Shown one piece after another: positions 1 to 12,900 of a DNA stretch of 64,000 bases (positions within the stretch are counted from its first letter, which is position 1; each line of letters starts with the position of its first letter). Both the position numbers and the translations under genes were made by a program. The DNA is taken from the NCBI RefSeq assembly GCF_042453785.1, contig NC_091675.1:6894501-6958500 (forward strand), given 5' to 3'. The notes beneath the pieces are model-generated. The model saw only the letters and a program-made list of their open reading frames with translations, had not been told where the DNA came from and ran no database searches. Source of the DNA: Malus domestica (taxonomy: Eukaryota > Streptophyta > Magnoliopsida > Rosales > Rosaceae).

Positions 1-483
1 TCATAATTAGGGACACCGAGTAATCAAAGCGCGCGAGTAGACGTTAATTCATCCGTTCCGTGCGAGTACACAATAAAAGTCACTCCCTCTCTCTCTCTCC
101 TCTTTCTCTGCTTTCTCTCTCCTCTCTCTCTGCTCTGTCTGCTCACTTCTGCACCTGTTTTGGCAGCACTCACTCTCTTTTCATTTCACTTCATTGTCCT
201 CCTCCTCCATTGAAACCCTCTCCTCTCTCAAAAGTGAAAACCAAAAAAGCCCCCGTCTTTGCTCTCAAATCTCTCTGACTTACCAGAGCTCCCAAAACCC
301 AGCTCCGACAAGCTTCGCTCTGCCATTTCCATGGAAGCGGCGCCGTTTTAGCCGCACCCAGAAGCTCCAAACCCAAAGCTCACATCTTCTTTTTGTATTT
401 TTTTTCAACCCATTGCTCTTAAATGTCAAACAGTACACAACTTTAAGGAGTTTTTAGTCGTTTTTTCAAGACACCCACGAAAA
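1..483 (+). promoter_or_regulatory. Promoter and 5' leader of the DUF630/DUF632 gene
   Basis: Non-coding DNA upstream of the ATG at 484. Positions about 80-135 are a CT-rich (pyrimidine) tract, a common feature of plant 5' leaders. No other gene is supported here. Short ORFs in this stretch are low-complexity by-products. The transcription start cannot be placed from sequence alone. Confidence 0.5.
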
Positions 484-3400
484 ATGGGGTGCGCCCAATC
501 GAGAATCGAAAACGAGGAATCCGTGTTGCGATGCAAGGACCGCCGGAACCTGATGAAAGAGGCGGTGGTGGCCAGGAACGCCTTCGCTTCCGGCCATTCT
601 GGCTACGCCGTGGCCTTGAAGAACGCCGGTGCCGCGTTGAGTGATTACGGCCATGGAGAAACCCAAGTGACCCCGGAGATGGAAATCCTTCACAGCCAAC
701 ATCAGCCGATGGACCCCGCATCTGAGCCGCCGCCGCCTCCGCCGCCCCATCTCGAGAACCTGAACCTTCCGCCGCCTCCGCCGCCTCTGCCCACTTTCAC
801 TCCAAGCCCGATCAAGCGGGCCACCAGCATGCCAGTGATGAGCTCTGAGGCTCGGAAAATGGGGGGTCGGAGAGTTGGGCTGGCCATTGCGGAGGAGGAT
901 GAGGAAGAAGAGGACCATGAACATGATGATGAGGATGAGAGCCATAAAGGGTTTCAGAGGAGATCGAGAAATGGGGCTTCGGAGACGACATCGTCGCCGC
1001 CGAGGACGCCGGAGATGAAGGCGGTGCCTCCGATGCCGGAGTCGAAGGGCATGGCTTGGGACTATTTCTTTATGGTGGATAACATGCCGGGACCATCTTT
1101 GAGTGAGAATGAAGAGGCTGAGGAATTTGGTGAAGATGAGAATATGGGGGTTGGCGGCGGCGGCGGCGGCGGCGGCGTTGATTTGGGTGATGAGGTTGAG
1201 CCCAAGACTCCGGAGAAGGTGGAGGAGATTGAGGAGAAGGCGGAAGAGGAAACTCCGGTGGCAATCGAGCATTCGAAGACTGCGCCACCGGAGTTTAGCA
1301 GGAGAGTAGCTAATGTGATTCCTGGTGTGACTTTGATGGACATATTGAATAAGATTGACGATCATTTCTTGAAGGCCTCGGAGAGTGCTCAGGAGGTTTC
1401 GAAGATGCTCGAGGCCACTCGGTTGCACTATCACTCGAATTTCGCAGATAATCGAGGTATACGAGTTCTATGAATTCCCCTTAAGCCAAGTTCTTTATAT
1501 GATGTGCTTGTTTTTGTTCTGATCCTTAGGTGTAATGTAATGGCTAAGTTGATATCGAAGTTTGAAAGAGACCTTATTTTCTTCTCAAAAGCTTTCAAAA
1601 ATGTCTACAAATTGTCCTATAAAAAACATGTGGGCAAACATCTTGACTTCACTCGGGCTTTAAGCCTTTAAATATCAAAACGATAAATCTTTGGTTTTCA
1701 TATTACTTTTTGTTGATCTGATCTCAACCTTAGATATTTACACTTTCAAAAAAATTAAAGTGAGAAAAAGCACTTTGTATAAGCACTTTGCCCATATGTT
1801 GCCTCTTGTGACATCTAAAACTAATTCCTCTTTAGTTGTCGGTATTTACCCTTTTCTGTTTAAAGGTTGATGCTTTGAATCTTCCTGTTCCAGGACTTGG
1901 AAATCGTTAAACTAGTTTCGGAAACCACTATGTGAATGGCCGTTCTACCGAAAACATCTTTTGAATTTTAAATATTGTTGTCATTTGTTTTTGTGAGATA
2001 TCTTTTGAATCGTTTGTTGGATGCGGTACTGATTCTCGTGATGTTGTGCAGGACACATTGATCACTCTGCAAGGGTTATGCGTGTTATTACGTGGAATAA
2101 GTCTTTCAGAGGCATGCCAAACGGTGATGGGAAGGATGAAAACTCAGAAGATTATGAAACTCATGCCACTGTTTTGGATAAGATGTTGGCATGGGAAAAG
2201 AAACTTTATGATGAAGTGAAGGTATATTGCATTAGTTTGTTTCATTTTATTTGTTTGCTGCTTTTCATCTTGATTCACTAGTGTCATTCCACATCATGAA
2301 CACTGTTCGTGGTGGCGGTCCTTTTTGTATTTGGATTGTTGATATCACAAAAAGTACACATCCTCTACTCGGTTAATCGGGAGAATAATATTCCAGCACA
2401 AAAATGTATCTTCCTACTTATTTTTTTTCTTACGCTGAACCTATTTTTTTTTTAATCTTACTTTGTGTTGATAGCAAGGGGAGCTTATGAAGGTTGAGTA
2501 TCAGAGAAAAGTTGCGGTGCTGAATAAGCAGAAGAAACGCAGTGCTAGTGCTGAAACATTGGAAAAAACAAAAGCAGCTGTAAGTCATTTGCATACAAGA
2601 TACATAGTTGACATGCAGTCCATGGATTCTACAGCTTCAGAAGTAAATCAATTACGGGATGAGCAGCTGTACCCTAAACTTGTTTCTCTAGCTGATGGGT
2701 AAGTTTGTGCATTGAGAATTCTTGCTATTTCTTTGTTTTGTTCTTGTTGCCCCTAGTGTCTTCTTGATTGCTCAGACTATCCTTATTCTGTCTTAAAATC
2801 ATTTGGCATGCGTCTAAAAAGCACCATTTCTATCAGTGGAAAATTTGAACTGATGGTTTCCGCTTCTGTAAGGTTATGTGCTGAATTTTGTGGAAGTTAT
2901 TGCTTCCTTCGTAGTTGATGTCCCCATTTGTTTATTGTGCTATTGAGAAAAGGTTTCCTCTGCAAATATATTCATCACATCTGCATCACAGGATGGCAAA
3001 AATGTGGGAGAACATGTGCACACATCACGGCAGCCAGTTGAAGATTGTTACAGACCTAAAGTCCCTAGACATTCCCCATACTCCGATGGAAACAACCAAG
3101 CACCACCATGACCGCACTGTCCAGCTTTGGAATGTTCTCCAAGAATGGCATTCTCACTTTGAAAAGCTCGTGACTCATCAAAAACAATACATCCAAGCTC
3201 TTAATAGTTGGTTGAAGCTAAATCTCATACCTATCGAGAGCAGCTTAAAAGAGAAAATCTCATCCCCGCCAAGAGTTCAGCGTCCACCAATCCAAGCTCT
3301 CCTCCATTCATGGCACGATTCTCTTGAAAAGCTTCCTGATGAACTTGCAAAATCTGCAATATCGTCCTTTGCGGCTGTGATAAAGACCATCATACTTAAT

Positions 3401-3769
3401 CAGGAGGAAGAGATGAAGCTAAAAGAGAAGTTTGAGGAGACACGGAAGGAGTTTCTGCGTAAAAGTCAGGCCTTCGAAGACTGGTACCAAAAGTACGCGC
3501 AAAGACACGCGGAAATGGATCAGGAGAGAGGTGAAGATGCAATTCCCAAGGATCCGGTCTCAGAGAAGAAATTCATTGTTGAGAGCTTGAAGAAGAGAAT
3601 GGAAGAGGAATATGAAGATCACCAGAGACACTGTATCCAGGTGAGGGAGAAGTCACTTGGGAGTCTCAAAACTCGCCTGCCTGAGATCTTCCGCTCCATG
3701 ACAGACTACGCTAATGCCTGTTCCGAGGCTTATGGAAAACTGAGGTCCACCACAGAGGCACGAGTATGA
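484..3769 (+). CDS. DUF630/DUF632 (NRG2-like) protein, four exons
   Basis: Exons 484-1456, 2052-2221, 2475-2698 and 2992-3769 join in frame to give 714 aa. The N-terminus starts MGCAQSRIENEESVLRCKDR, the DUF630 signature; Gly2 and Cys3 suit N-myristoylation and palmitoylation, so plasma-membrane attachment is likely. A low-complexity middle follows, with polyproline runs (about residues 80-100), acidic stretches and a polyglycine run near residue 223. The C-terminal half (exons 2-4) is the helical, coiled-coil-rich DUF632 domain, with motifs such as MLAWEKKLYDEVK, EYQRKVAVLNK and MAKMWENM. Family members include Arabidopsis NRG2, a nitrate-signalling regulator, and rice REL2, a leaf-shape protein. 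The exact role of this copy is not shown by sequence. All three introns have GT..AG ends and the ATG fits the family start. Several paralogues exist in plants, so I assign no symbol. Confidence 0.93.
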
Positions 3770-5509
3770 AATGGTGATGTCCTAATATGTGTATGATTTG
3801 TTTTGCTAGGAAGTAGGAGGCTTTTGTACTGTTTTGTATGCGGAAAACTTGTTTCGGTTAGTGATATCTTTGTCCTCTGGAAATTTTGCTGAAACATGCA
3901 AATCATGCACAGGAGGCAATGAAGTTGTGACTCGTGGGAAATTTCATGTGACTTATTGGCTTGTTCTTTTTCCTGGTGGATTTGATATTAGCACTACAAA
4001 ATAGTTATATTTTGCTCTTTGGCGGGTATTTTTTAACAACAGTGTTGATATGTTTGGAGTGTCGATAATAGTTTTTTTTGTTTTGGGGTAAAAATGAGAG
4101 TTGATTTTGTGTACGGTAGCATTTACACAAATGGTGAGCCGAAATCGCGAATGATTTTTACATGCAGTTTAGATTCTCTCGTGTCATCATAACGACTTCT
4201 TAATAGACGGACATTGCATTTTTTTTCAACACGTGGCAATTGATTACTGGACGGTGACGTTACATAGACTAAAACCTAATTCCATAACCCGTTTAATAAA
4301 TAACCATGGTATAATAAATCATGACATGGGATAATCTCATTTTTATGAGAGAATGTGCATTGGGGCGGCCCTACGCAGAAATTTCTGGAGGCAGATTGTA
4401 TGCCCTCCTGTTTAGGTGTCATTTTTATTCCCTTTTATTTTGTGCAGTCACGGTTAAGTCACGTTAACATTTTTTTTTTTTTTATAGAGATAATAAAACA
4501 AAAAATAATAAAAATATAAAATATTGACGTAACTTAATCGTGACCGCACAAATTAAAAAAAAATAAAAAGAACATCCAAACAAGAGGGCAGGCAATCTGC
4601 CTACGAAATTTCTTGGTGAAACACAGAATCTATCAAAAGCAATCTCTGTGGATGACCGAGTGACATTGTCAGCCAACGTGCGTGCCAAAATTAGAGAGAG
4701 AAAAATGTCGTCAAATTATTGAGAATATACGACAAAACAAACATGCTAAAGTGATTGACTGAGGATCTGGGATGCTTTGGCATAATTAATACGATATGTC
4801 ATGTGACAGTTTCGACACGAAAACGAAGAAACATTATTCTTTGGCTCTGATTAATTTAATCTCAACGTAAAATGTTCTTGTATTTATGTTTTTGTTTTGT
4901 TAGACTACATTTTAAGCGAGCATATTTGGTAATCGCTCGATTACCAATTACGAACATTGTTTTTGACACAAGTGATAGTTGAGAATGAAGAATCAAACTT
5001 TAAGATAGAGATGAAGAAATTTTTTGGTTTTAGTCACGTCGCAAGCGTCTTGTGATCCAAAAATATATTCGAAGAATTTTGATGGAGGGATGGGATGGAT
5101 GGAGCCGGATAACTTGTTCCGGTTTTTCTAAGCTCGTTTTGCTAATCATGTTCATTATTACATGTAAAATGATTGAATTTGGCCAAAGTTTAGTCTTTGG
5201 ACCTTACAAGGAGAAAAACTTTCATACATTGAGTACGTCACGATTACAGTATTCTAAATCAATCAGACATTGTTATGTGTTTTAACTTCTTTACGTGGTA
5301 GTGCATGATTGATTTAAGATATCGTCACAGTGACATTCTGGTGTAGCCATGTATGTACGTTTCGCTCACATGGATGGGAAAAACACAAGACTAAAAGAGA
5401 GAACCTCGAGTGTTTTGAGTTTCAACCTTTTATATCTATATTTCGTACAGTTTTCTGTGATTACTTGGATGTGTTAAGAATATCGAACTTAATTTTCCAC
5501 TTTGTTTGC
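3770..5509. other. Intergenic AT-rich DNA with a MITE
   Basis: This holds the 3' UTR of the DUF632 gene and then non-coding AT-rich DNA. A hairpin-type transposable element lies at 4377-4613. Positions 5255-5430 resemble 6905-7066 downstream of the NLR relic (see findings). I see no other gene. Confidence 0.6.
4377..4613. mobile_element. MITE-like foldback element
   Basis: The left arm (from 4377, AGAAATTTCTGGAGGCAGAT) is the imperfect reverse complement of the right arm ending at 4613. Pairing extends roughly 90 bp per arm around a T-rich/A-rich centre at about 4470-4510, so nearly the whole 237 bp can fold into one hairpin. This is typical of non-autonomous plant MITEs. I could not recognise a clear target-site duplication, so the superfamily is unassigned. 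Confidence 0.65.
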
Positions 5510-6640
5510 ACAGCCTTCCGAAAGAACAAAGCCAAAGTTGTCCACATCCTAACCACGAACTGCAATGTTAAATGGGTGATTAGGTTGTCGATAGCTGAAG
5601 AATTTGTTGAACCTAATGACGGGGTCACACCAGAAGAAGTTGCAGAGGACTATCTTACGGAATTTACTGCGCGTAGCATGCTGCAAATTATGCAAACGAA
5701 TGAAGATGGAAGAGCAAAAACATGTAAGATGCATGATCTTACACCCGAGGTTGCTCTGTCGATGTCAAGAAAGGAAAAATTTGGTGCTGCATTTGTTGGC
5801 AGAGAAGTAGCAAAGAAGTTGGAATGCGTAGATTGTCAATTCAAATAACTACAGAATTTAATTCTTGCACAAGTATGTCAAAGCTTCGGTTGCTTCTTGC
5901 CGATCTTTGCCACAAACATGTTGTATGAGTTTAAGAAATTGCCTTCTAGATTCAAGTTGCCGACAATTCTTGATTTGGAGGACGTCCCAGTTGCTAGAGT
6001 CCCGAATGAACTAGTGCACCTATCCGATTTGAGATATTTGAATCTGAAGGATACTCTGATTGAGCAGCTTCCGGAATCCATAGAGTGGATGTGCAAACTT
6101 GAAGCTTTGAACATCCCGTGACAGTAGGATATAGACACTTCCAAGAGCCATTTCAAAGTTAGTCAGCCTACAACATGATCGTGTACCATTACATCAGCGA
6201 TTGGTATGTGTTTAGATAATACATGGGATCAAATTTTAGCAAGTTGAAGAAACTACAAGTTCCATCACGCGTTGACTCAAAAGGACAGATCATTATAGTC
6301 GTCTGGAATATGATCCAACTTACAAGGATAGGCATTACAAATGTAAAAATGCAAGTGACGAGATGCGGAGATGTGGAATTGAAGACATTGCCAGAGTCTC
6401 GATTTCTTTTTTCAACATCGAAAACTGAATTTGAGGCTTGTCCCACTGCAACTTAAAGAGTCCATAAAAGGAGGCATCACGAAAGCTTGTCTAGTATACA
6501 TTGCAGAAGGCATGGAAATCAGGAATGTGCTGCACCTTCGCACGACCCATGCCTCCTTTTACGGACTCTATAAGTTGCAGAAACTACATATCGATCCTGG
6601 TTTTCTTAATCTCGTCCTGCTAGCTGCAACAAACAGCTTA
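5510..6640 (+). pseudogene. Relic of an RPM1-type CC-NBS-LRR resistance gene
   Basis: Pieces of the C-terminal half of an RPM1-like NLR appear in order but in broken frames. The end of the NB-ARC winged-helix region (RLSIAEEFVEP, TPEEVAEDYLTE) and the MHD motif (CKMHDLTPEVALSMSRKEKF) lie at 5570-5810. A stop follows at about 5846. LRR pieces (LDLEDVPVARVPNEL, LRYLNLKDTLIEQLPESI) lie at 5935-6115 and more LRR sequence (SKLKKLQVPS, QLTRIGITNVK) at 6225-6350. A weaker LRR remnant reaches about 6600. The coiled coil, P-loop and most of NB-ARC are missing, and at least two stops or frame changes interrupt what remains. The locus cannot make a working receptor. RPM1-type NLRs detect pathogen effectors and trigger immunity. 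Confidence 0.85.
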
Positions 6641-6649
6641 TATATTCAG

Positions 6650-6652
<3 letters not shown>

Positions 6653-6722
<70 letters not shown>
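6653..6722. repeat. Compound microsatellite (CT)n(TA)n
   Basis: About 25 CT units are followed by about 10 TA units directly after the NLR relic. Confidence 0.95.
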
Positions 6723-6723
<1 letters not shown>

Positions 6724-7290
6724 GGAAAGAAAATCCATGTAAAATGGATGCATCTGGACAATAATTCATGGAAAATTGCTAGCTATTATGTCATTTTCTT
6801 GTTTTTGTTCTGTCAACTAGGTTTTTGGTGTTTGGAACTTAGCTTGTTATCTCAATGCAAGAAGAACAACCTTCGTGCAACAAGGATGTTACTGTAACGG
6901 TATTCCAAACCAATCAAACATAATTATGTAACTTCTCCACATGGTAGAAAATCTTATTGACTTGAGAAGTTGCCGCAGTGACATCCTCAATGTTGTATGC
7001 TCGTCCCCAACGGAAGCAAAAACGCAAGTGCAAAAGGAGAAACCTTTGAGGTGTTTCAACTTTAGGGTACGAAATGTATTATTTCTTCATAAATATTCAT
7101 AAGTGGCTAATAATGTATCAAGTTGTGCTCATTTAAGCACAAAAATGAAGAGGGTTTGACAAGTAATACAATCTTGTTTCTCCTACGTCTTCACAACACA
7201 ACACAATTGAGCTCTGAATATGGAGATTAATTTTCTGTCTAAAATCTTTGGCACGCGCGGTGGTTGCTGCTGGCGATGCTTACTAAGAGG
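6723..7290. other. Intergenic, with an NLR-flank duplicate
   Basis: Non-coding. Positions 6905-7066 are a degraded direct repeat of 5255-5430, so this stretch probably also descends from an NLR locus. The 3' UTR of the haemoglobin gene (minus strand) should fall in 7070-7290. Confidence 0.5.
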
Positions 7291-8527
7291 TTATTGTGCC
7301 GGATTCTGTCTCTTCTTCAACTCGTCTCCGGCCACAAGGAAGAACGCAGTGTGCCTGAAAAAGTTCATCATTTTGACCTTGGACTCTGCATCAATGTCTG
7401 GAGTAGTGTCCAGTGCTTGCTGCATATGATGCAGCCACCTCTCCGCAGCTTCGTGCGTGACGGGAAATGGACGGTGGCGTGCAATCAGAGCAGGATGGCC
7501 TGCCAATTTCCAATTACAACATAAGGACTCAGATTGGTAATCAAAATGTCACGGGCTGCAATGCAATGCATTTGCTAAATTTTAACCAGAGAAATATTCA
7601 GTGTAACAGTAAAATCTCGTAACATACTGGATCGGACAATAGCACGGTAAGCAGAGAAATTATTCAGTGTGTAGTGCCAGCATAACATACCATGTCGTGT
7701 GGTGTTACAAGTCCATCCAAATTATAATTTTCAAAAAGAAACTTTAAAGAAAAGCTCATACTATTCATTTTAACGAAAAACCATATTTTTACACTAAAAA
7801 GTCAATCCTGATACTATTCACTTTACCCTTTATTTTGTCATTATTGTTAAAACTCAAAGTTTTCAAGCCCTTTTCAATAATTTTCCCTTTTCGAACTAAT
7901 TCAAACTCGTGTGTTAAGTAAACTAAATCAAACTCGTTCACCGACACATAACATGATATGACAAACAACAGTATTTCCAAAATTGTGAATTATGAATACT
8001 AAATTTATCATACGCCACATAAGAATGTCACGTAAAGTTATCGTCACACACAAAAATAATGTTACGGACTTAAATTCGGGCCTCCATAGCACAAACCAAA
8101 TGCAAATTTGGACTATAAAATGGAAATACCGAAAAACTTCCCACACACGTACCTCTTCTCTGTGAGAAGAGATTTGGGCCTCCCATTCTCTGCACGAAAA
8201 ACTCGTACTGGTTCTGAATGGCGTCTTCCTTCTTCGAATTGGCGAAAATCGACCGGAACCACTCCTGTTCGTCATCGTACACCCTGCCGATCAAGGGCAT
8301 AATCGTAAATTCACTACCAATCCAATCCAATTCAGCATATGATACGATGAGATCGATGAAGACTGAAGAAGGACGAACCAGAGAACGAACCTGGTGTAGA
8401 AATTGGTGGAGAGGTTGATGAAGGCCTGGAGGCCGAGTTTCTGAAACAGGTTTGTCTCGTCGATGGCGAACGCGTCGGCCGAGTCGACGCCGCTCCACTC
8501 GGCGGCCTTGGCTTGCAGGCTCTGCAT
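7291..8527 (-). CDS. GLB3: Class-2 truncated (2-on-2) haemoglobin, GLB3 type
   Basis: Three minus-strand exons, 8527-8391, 8283-8153 and 7499-7291, join in frame to 158 aa. The protein starts [20 protein letters not shown] and continues with [52 protein letters not shown] and [16 protein letters not shown]. These are the signatures of plant two-on-two haemoglobin (Arabidopsis GLB3 family). The His-rich [12 protein letters not shown] stretch lies around the proximal haem pocket. Family members bind O2, CO and NO with unusual kinetics and are cytosolic; NO scavenging and hypoxia roles are proposed from other plants. An in-frame ATG four codons upstream (8539) would add MSKR; I prefer 8527 because it matches the usual family start. 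The C-terminus is a little shorter than the roughly 175 aa of Arabidopsis. No disabling change is seen. The next gene lies 1.4 kb away and is transcribed divergently. Confidence 0.92.
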
Positions 8528-9916
8528 TCTTTTGCTCACTGGTTGGTGGCGGAGTCCGCGTGCTTGTTCGAGGAAGTGTGAGTTTGGAGATTCGTGAGGA
8601 AGCTGTTTAGTTTATACAGGGGACTCGTGCCGCCCGCGTGGATTGCACGCTGCCGGATTTGATTTGCTGACCAATGGGAAGTCGAGGGTCTCGAAACTAT
8701 GGGCAATGGTGGATTTGACACGTTGGTCCCCTTTGTCCTCTTTTATTCTTTATGTGACACTATGAGCTAATTATGTTGTCACTTACAATTTGCGTACAAA
8801 TACAAAATACCCTTTCTTTTTCAAAAGGAAAAAACAGAAATATCCTATGATCCCAATTCGAACATAATAATCATTTGATCGGTTGTATAGGAGATATATA
8901 ATGCAAAATTGTGGAGAAATTTTTTGGTTCTCGGTACTTGTGGGGAACATTACCTGGACAAGTGCCGGAAACCTTGAAAAATCTCTCCAAATTGTAAGCC
9001 TAAACAGCAAGACAAACAGTATTGATCTGATAGTTTATATTCTATCAGTTTATATTTAGTTTATTAAAATGTAAATGCATTTTTTATAATAAAGTGATAC
9101 TGAATTGACAACTTCATATGGCGATGTGGCAAAAGAAGATATATTTGGACAAAATAATCTTTTAAGGATCAAGGAACGAAAATGAAATTACATTTGTAAC
9201 ATGCGTTGTTACATTTTTTGGTTTCATTATTGTCTATTTTTTAGTTTCAGTAGATAAAATGAACACAGATTGAAAAAGATTACAATGATAAATCAAATAG
9301 CTAAGGATGATGGTAGAAACTTGAAAGGCTCCTGCGCGTTAAAACACAAAATTCAAAGATTGAGATTTGATGTAAGAGAATTGTTATTAGCACTTAAAAG
9401 TCTCATTTGACATTTTAATCTTTCTATAATTAAAAAGAAAAATACACTTGCGAAGTTTGTAGAATGAAAATTTTAAAATGCTAATAACAGATTTCTAATT
9501 TAATGGTTGGAAAAAAATAAAGAACATTAAAAATATTACGAATCATGAAATAACAATGTGAGATGGGTCCGAACATGGTGTGAGGTTTAAGATGGGCCTA
9601 ATTGGGCTTTAGATCAATAAATGGGAAATGTTAAGGCAAGAAAAATGGCGGCGCGACTAATCTTATCTTTAAACCGCCAATCTCCACCGTCGCATACAAA
9701 GCAAAAAGGCGCAGACTGTAACATCCTTATATAACTAACATTTAACAAACCCTAACCTCCTCCGTCGGTACGGTGCCTGTTAGCTGCTAATCTCTCTCCG
9801 TTTCTTTCTCCAGTAACCGATTCCTCCGAGCTTCGTCTCAGAAACCATAGAAAATTTCCCAAATTTTTGTTGTGAGAATTTTGGTTGCAGACGGCCGGGG
9901 AGCGAACTTGATTCAG
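8528..9916. promoter_or_regulatory. Divergent intergenic region between GLB3 and the AFC3-type kinase
   Basis: About 1.4 kb of mostly AT-rich DNA separates two divergently transcribed genes and must hold both promoters. Around 9640-9780 a GC-richer stretch with a TATATAA-like sequence near 9730 is a plausible core promoter for the kinase. No coding sequence is seen. Confidence 0.45.
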
Positions 9917-12900
9917 ATGATGTCGACGGTGGGAGTAGAGACTAGGATGGAGAACTCGCAGAATCGAATCAGGAAGCGGCCGAGGTCGGCGTGGGACGTC
10001 GGTCCATCGCAATCGGAACCGGAGGTTGGTTTTGGGTTATTCATTTGCTAGGGTTAGGGTTTCCAAATGAGAAGAAACGACAAGATTGGGGCTTTTTTGT
10101 GCGGCATGTGGATTTAGGGTTTGCAGTGATTAATGGTAATCGGACAGGGATGAAAATGGTTGATGGATGCATCTTGTTTTTGTAGGCGCAACGGGCTGTG
10201 ATGGCATGTAATGAAGGGAATGGAAGGCGTGGATCGCCTCCGAAACGAGACGATGATCGGGAAGGGCATTATATTTACAATCTCGGCGAGAATCTCACTT
10301 CAAGATGTGAGTTTTTCCTGAAAATTTAGCGCATTGTTCTTGTTTTTTGTTAATTACATGCTTGTACCGGGTAATGATGTTGTTTCGGGGTTGTTTACGT
10401 TGATTTGGCAGATAAAATACTTAACAAGATGGGTGAAGGTTAGATGTCAAGTGTCCTGCTGTCTACAAGATTTTATTTTTTTTGTCATTCTGCTTGTGTC
10501 ATTCAGCATATTGCTAGTGCTGTAGGCACATTTGGCCGAGTTTTGGAATGTTGGGACCGTCAAACACGAGAGTATGTGGCAATCAAGGTAGTTCGAAGCA
10601 TACGAAAATATCGGGAAGCAGCTATGATTGAGGTTGATGTGCTTGAACAGCTTGCTAAGCATGATAAGGGCAACTCACGGTACATGTCTTCTGGGTTTAG
10701 ATGATAGAATTGCTGGTTCAATCATTGTGATGTCGTCTAACTTCGAGCATGTTAATACATTGATGCAGCTGTGTGCAGATTCGCACTTGGTTTGATTACC
10801 GCAATCACATTTGCATTGTAAGTATCCCAATTAAATTCCTTCATGTTACTCTTTTGCTCCATTATGTTGTACTCTTTGACTGTTTTCTGCTTGCTGTTGT
10901 GAATCTGTGTAATATTTTTTCTACCATGCTGGTTATTTTCCTACAAGTAGTTTAGATGATCGATTCTCATATGCATGTAATACCAATCGAGCTTTCAGAT
11001 TGACTTACAGTTTGATATTAGTATGTCCATGGACTTTATTTATAGAACTGGGAACTAAACAGAAACCTTCATTTGGATGAATTTAATGGTTTCTCAGGTG
11101 TTTGAGAAGCTTGGACCAAGCTTATTTGATTTTATAAAGAGAAATAAATACTGCCCATTCCCTGTGGATCTTGTTCGGGAATTTGGACGACAGCTTTTGG
11201 AATCTGTAGCATGTGTGTGGATAGTTCTTAGTCTCATTCTCTTTTTTATTTTTATTGTAACCAGTCACGCAAATCTGTTTATTTGCCTCTTGTCTTTGTC
11301 CATGGCTGTAACAGGGTGTTTTAATTCAGTCCTTTTGTTTTTAACTTACAATTTTTCTTCAATACTTCCAACAGATATGCATGACTTACGCTTAATTCAC
11401 ACTGACCTGAAGCCAGAAAATATTCTTCTTGTGTCCTCTGAATATGTAAAGCTTCCTGGTTCTAAGGTATCTTGGACTTTTACAATTTAAAGTTCATGCC
11501 ATGTTTCATATTTGGGTACAGACTCAGTTAATAAAGGTGCTTGAAAATGGTACAGAGGTTTTCTTCAGATGAAACGAATTACAGGTGCTTGCCCAAGTCT
11601 AGTGCCATTAAGCTGATTGATTTTGGTAGTACAGTGTCTGATGATCAGAACCATAGCTCCATTGTTTCTACCAGGCATTACAGAGCCCCTGAGATTATTC
11701 TAGGTAACTAATTACGGTGCTGGCCAGCCAAAATGTGATATCATTTCCTTTTTTATTCACCTTCTGTTCCCATCTTCACTGAAACCATACTAAGCAATAT
11801 GGTGGTTGATGAAAAGGACTATCTTATTGGTGATTTAGAAAAGTACTTGAGGCTGGTACATCTATAAACAAGTTTTTTCAAAGGGAGTGTTTAACAGAGT
11901 CATAGAAGGTCATTGTGGTGCATTAGTCACGTTTTTTTATGCTGGATCCCCCAACATGGTCAATAAGAACACATAATAAGGGCACGTTTCAGTATGGCAT
12001 TGATGGAGACTTATAACAATCTTTATTAGCTTTTACCGTAGTGGTGTGGTTTCTTCTTTTTATTAAGATGCATCCGTAGCATAGGATATTCATGGCTTTT
12101 TTCCTTCCCCTAAGCTCTTTCTTGGGTCTGTTTTGAATTGAGTTTGGTGACATTTCCAGCATGGTCATCCTTTACTTGTCCTGTTTCTGCAGAGTGTAAT
12201 CGTTTTTTGTGTGTTGGTTTGTAAAGATTATAGCTGTTTTTACCAGCTATTTGTTAACCTAATTTTTGTTTTAACTTTATTCTCTCCTGTCATTTTAACT
12301 TATTATGGAAGTAGAGAAAAAATCATTAAGTTGTTTTTGGTAATAATTATTCTGTTACAATGATCAAGCTTTATCTTGCGTACATCTCAGGTACTGACCA
12401 GTAAATTGTTCTCATCATTGCTGTATGTCTATCTTGCAGGTCTAGGATGGACTTACCCCTGTGATCTGTGGAGTATAGGGTGCATTCTTATTGAGCTTTG
12501 TTCGGTTAGTCCTACATTACTTTATCCTGTTCCGAATATGGATTCTTCTGGTCAGGAATTTCTAAGATGGGGAATTTTGTCAGGGAGAGGCATTATTTCA
12601 GACGCACGAGAACTTGGAGCATTTGGCAATGATGGAGAGGATATTGGGACCTCTGCCGCAACATATGACCCGAAAGGCCAAGTATGTATTGAAATATACT
12701 GATTCTGGCTATTTTTTTTTTACTAGAACATGGTTGAACAAGTTTTGTATTGGATCTAGAGCACTTTTGAGTTTTGATTATTTTATTGAACTAGAAATTG
12801 GATGAGATAATTTTATTCAATTTTTATCCATGTGTAGCCATGGTGCTGAAAAGTATTTTAGGCGGGGTGCACGACTGAATTGGCCTTTAGGAGCAGTTTC

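Noticed and set aside
466-1434. Long open frame (about 320 codons) on the minus strand opposite DUF632 exon 1
   Set aside because: It mirrors the GC-rich codon bias and polyproline/polyglycine repeats of the real exon. Composition is Arg/His/Leu-rich with no domain.
6431-6742. 103-codon ORF ending in Ser-Leu repeats
   Set aside because: The second half is the (CT)n(TA)n microsatellite. The first half is an NLR remnant already covered.
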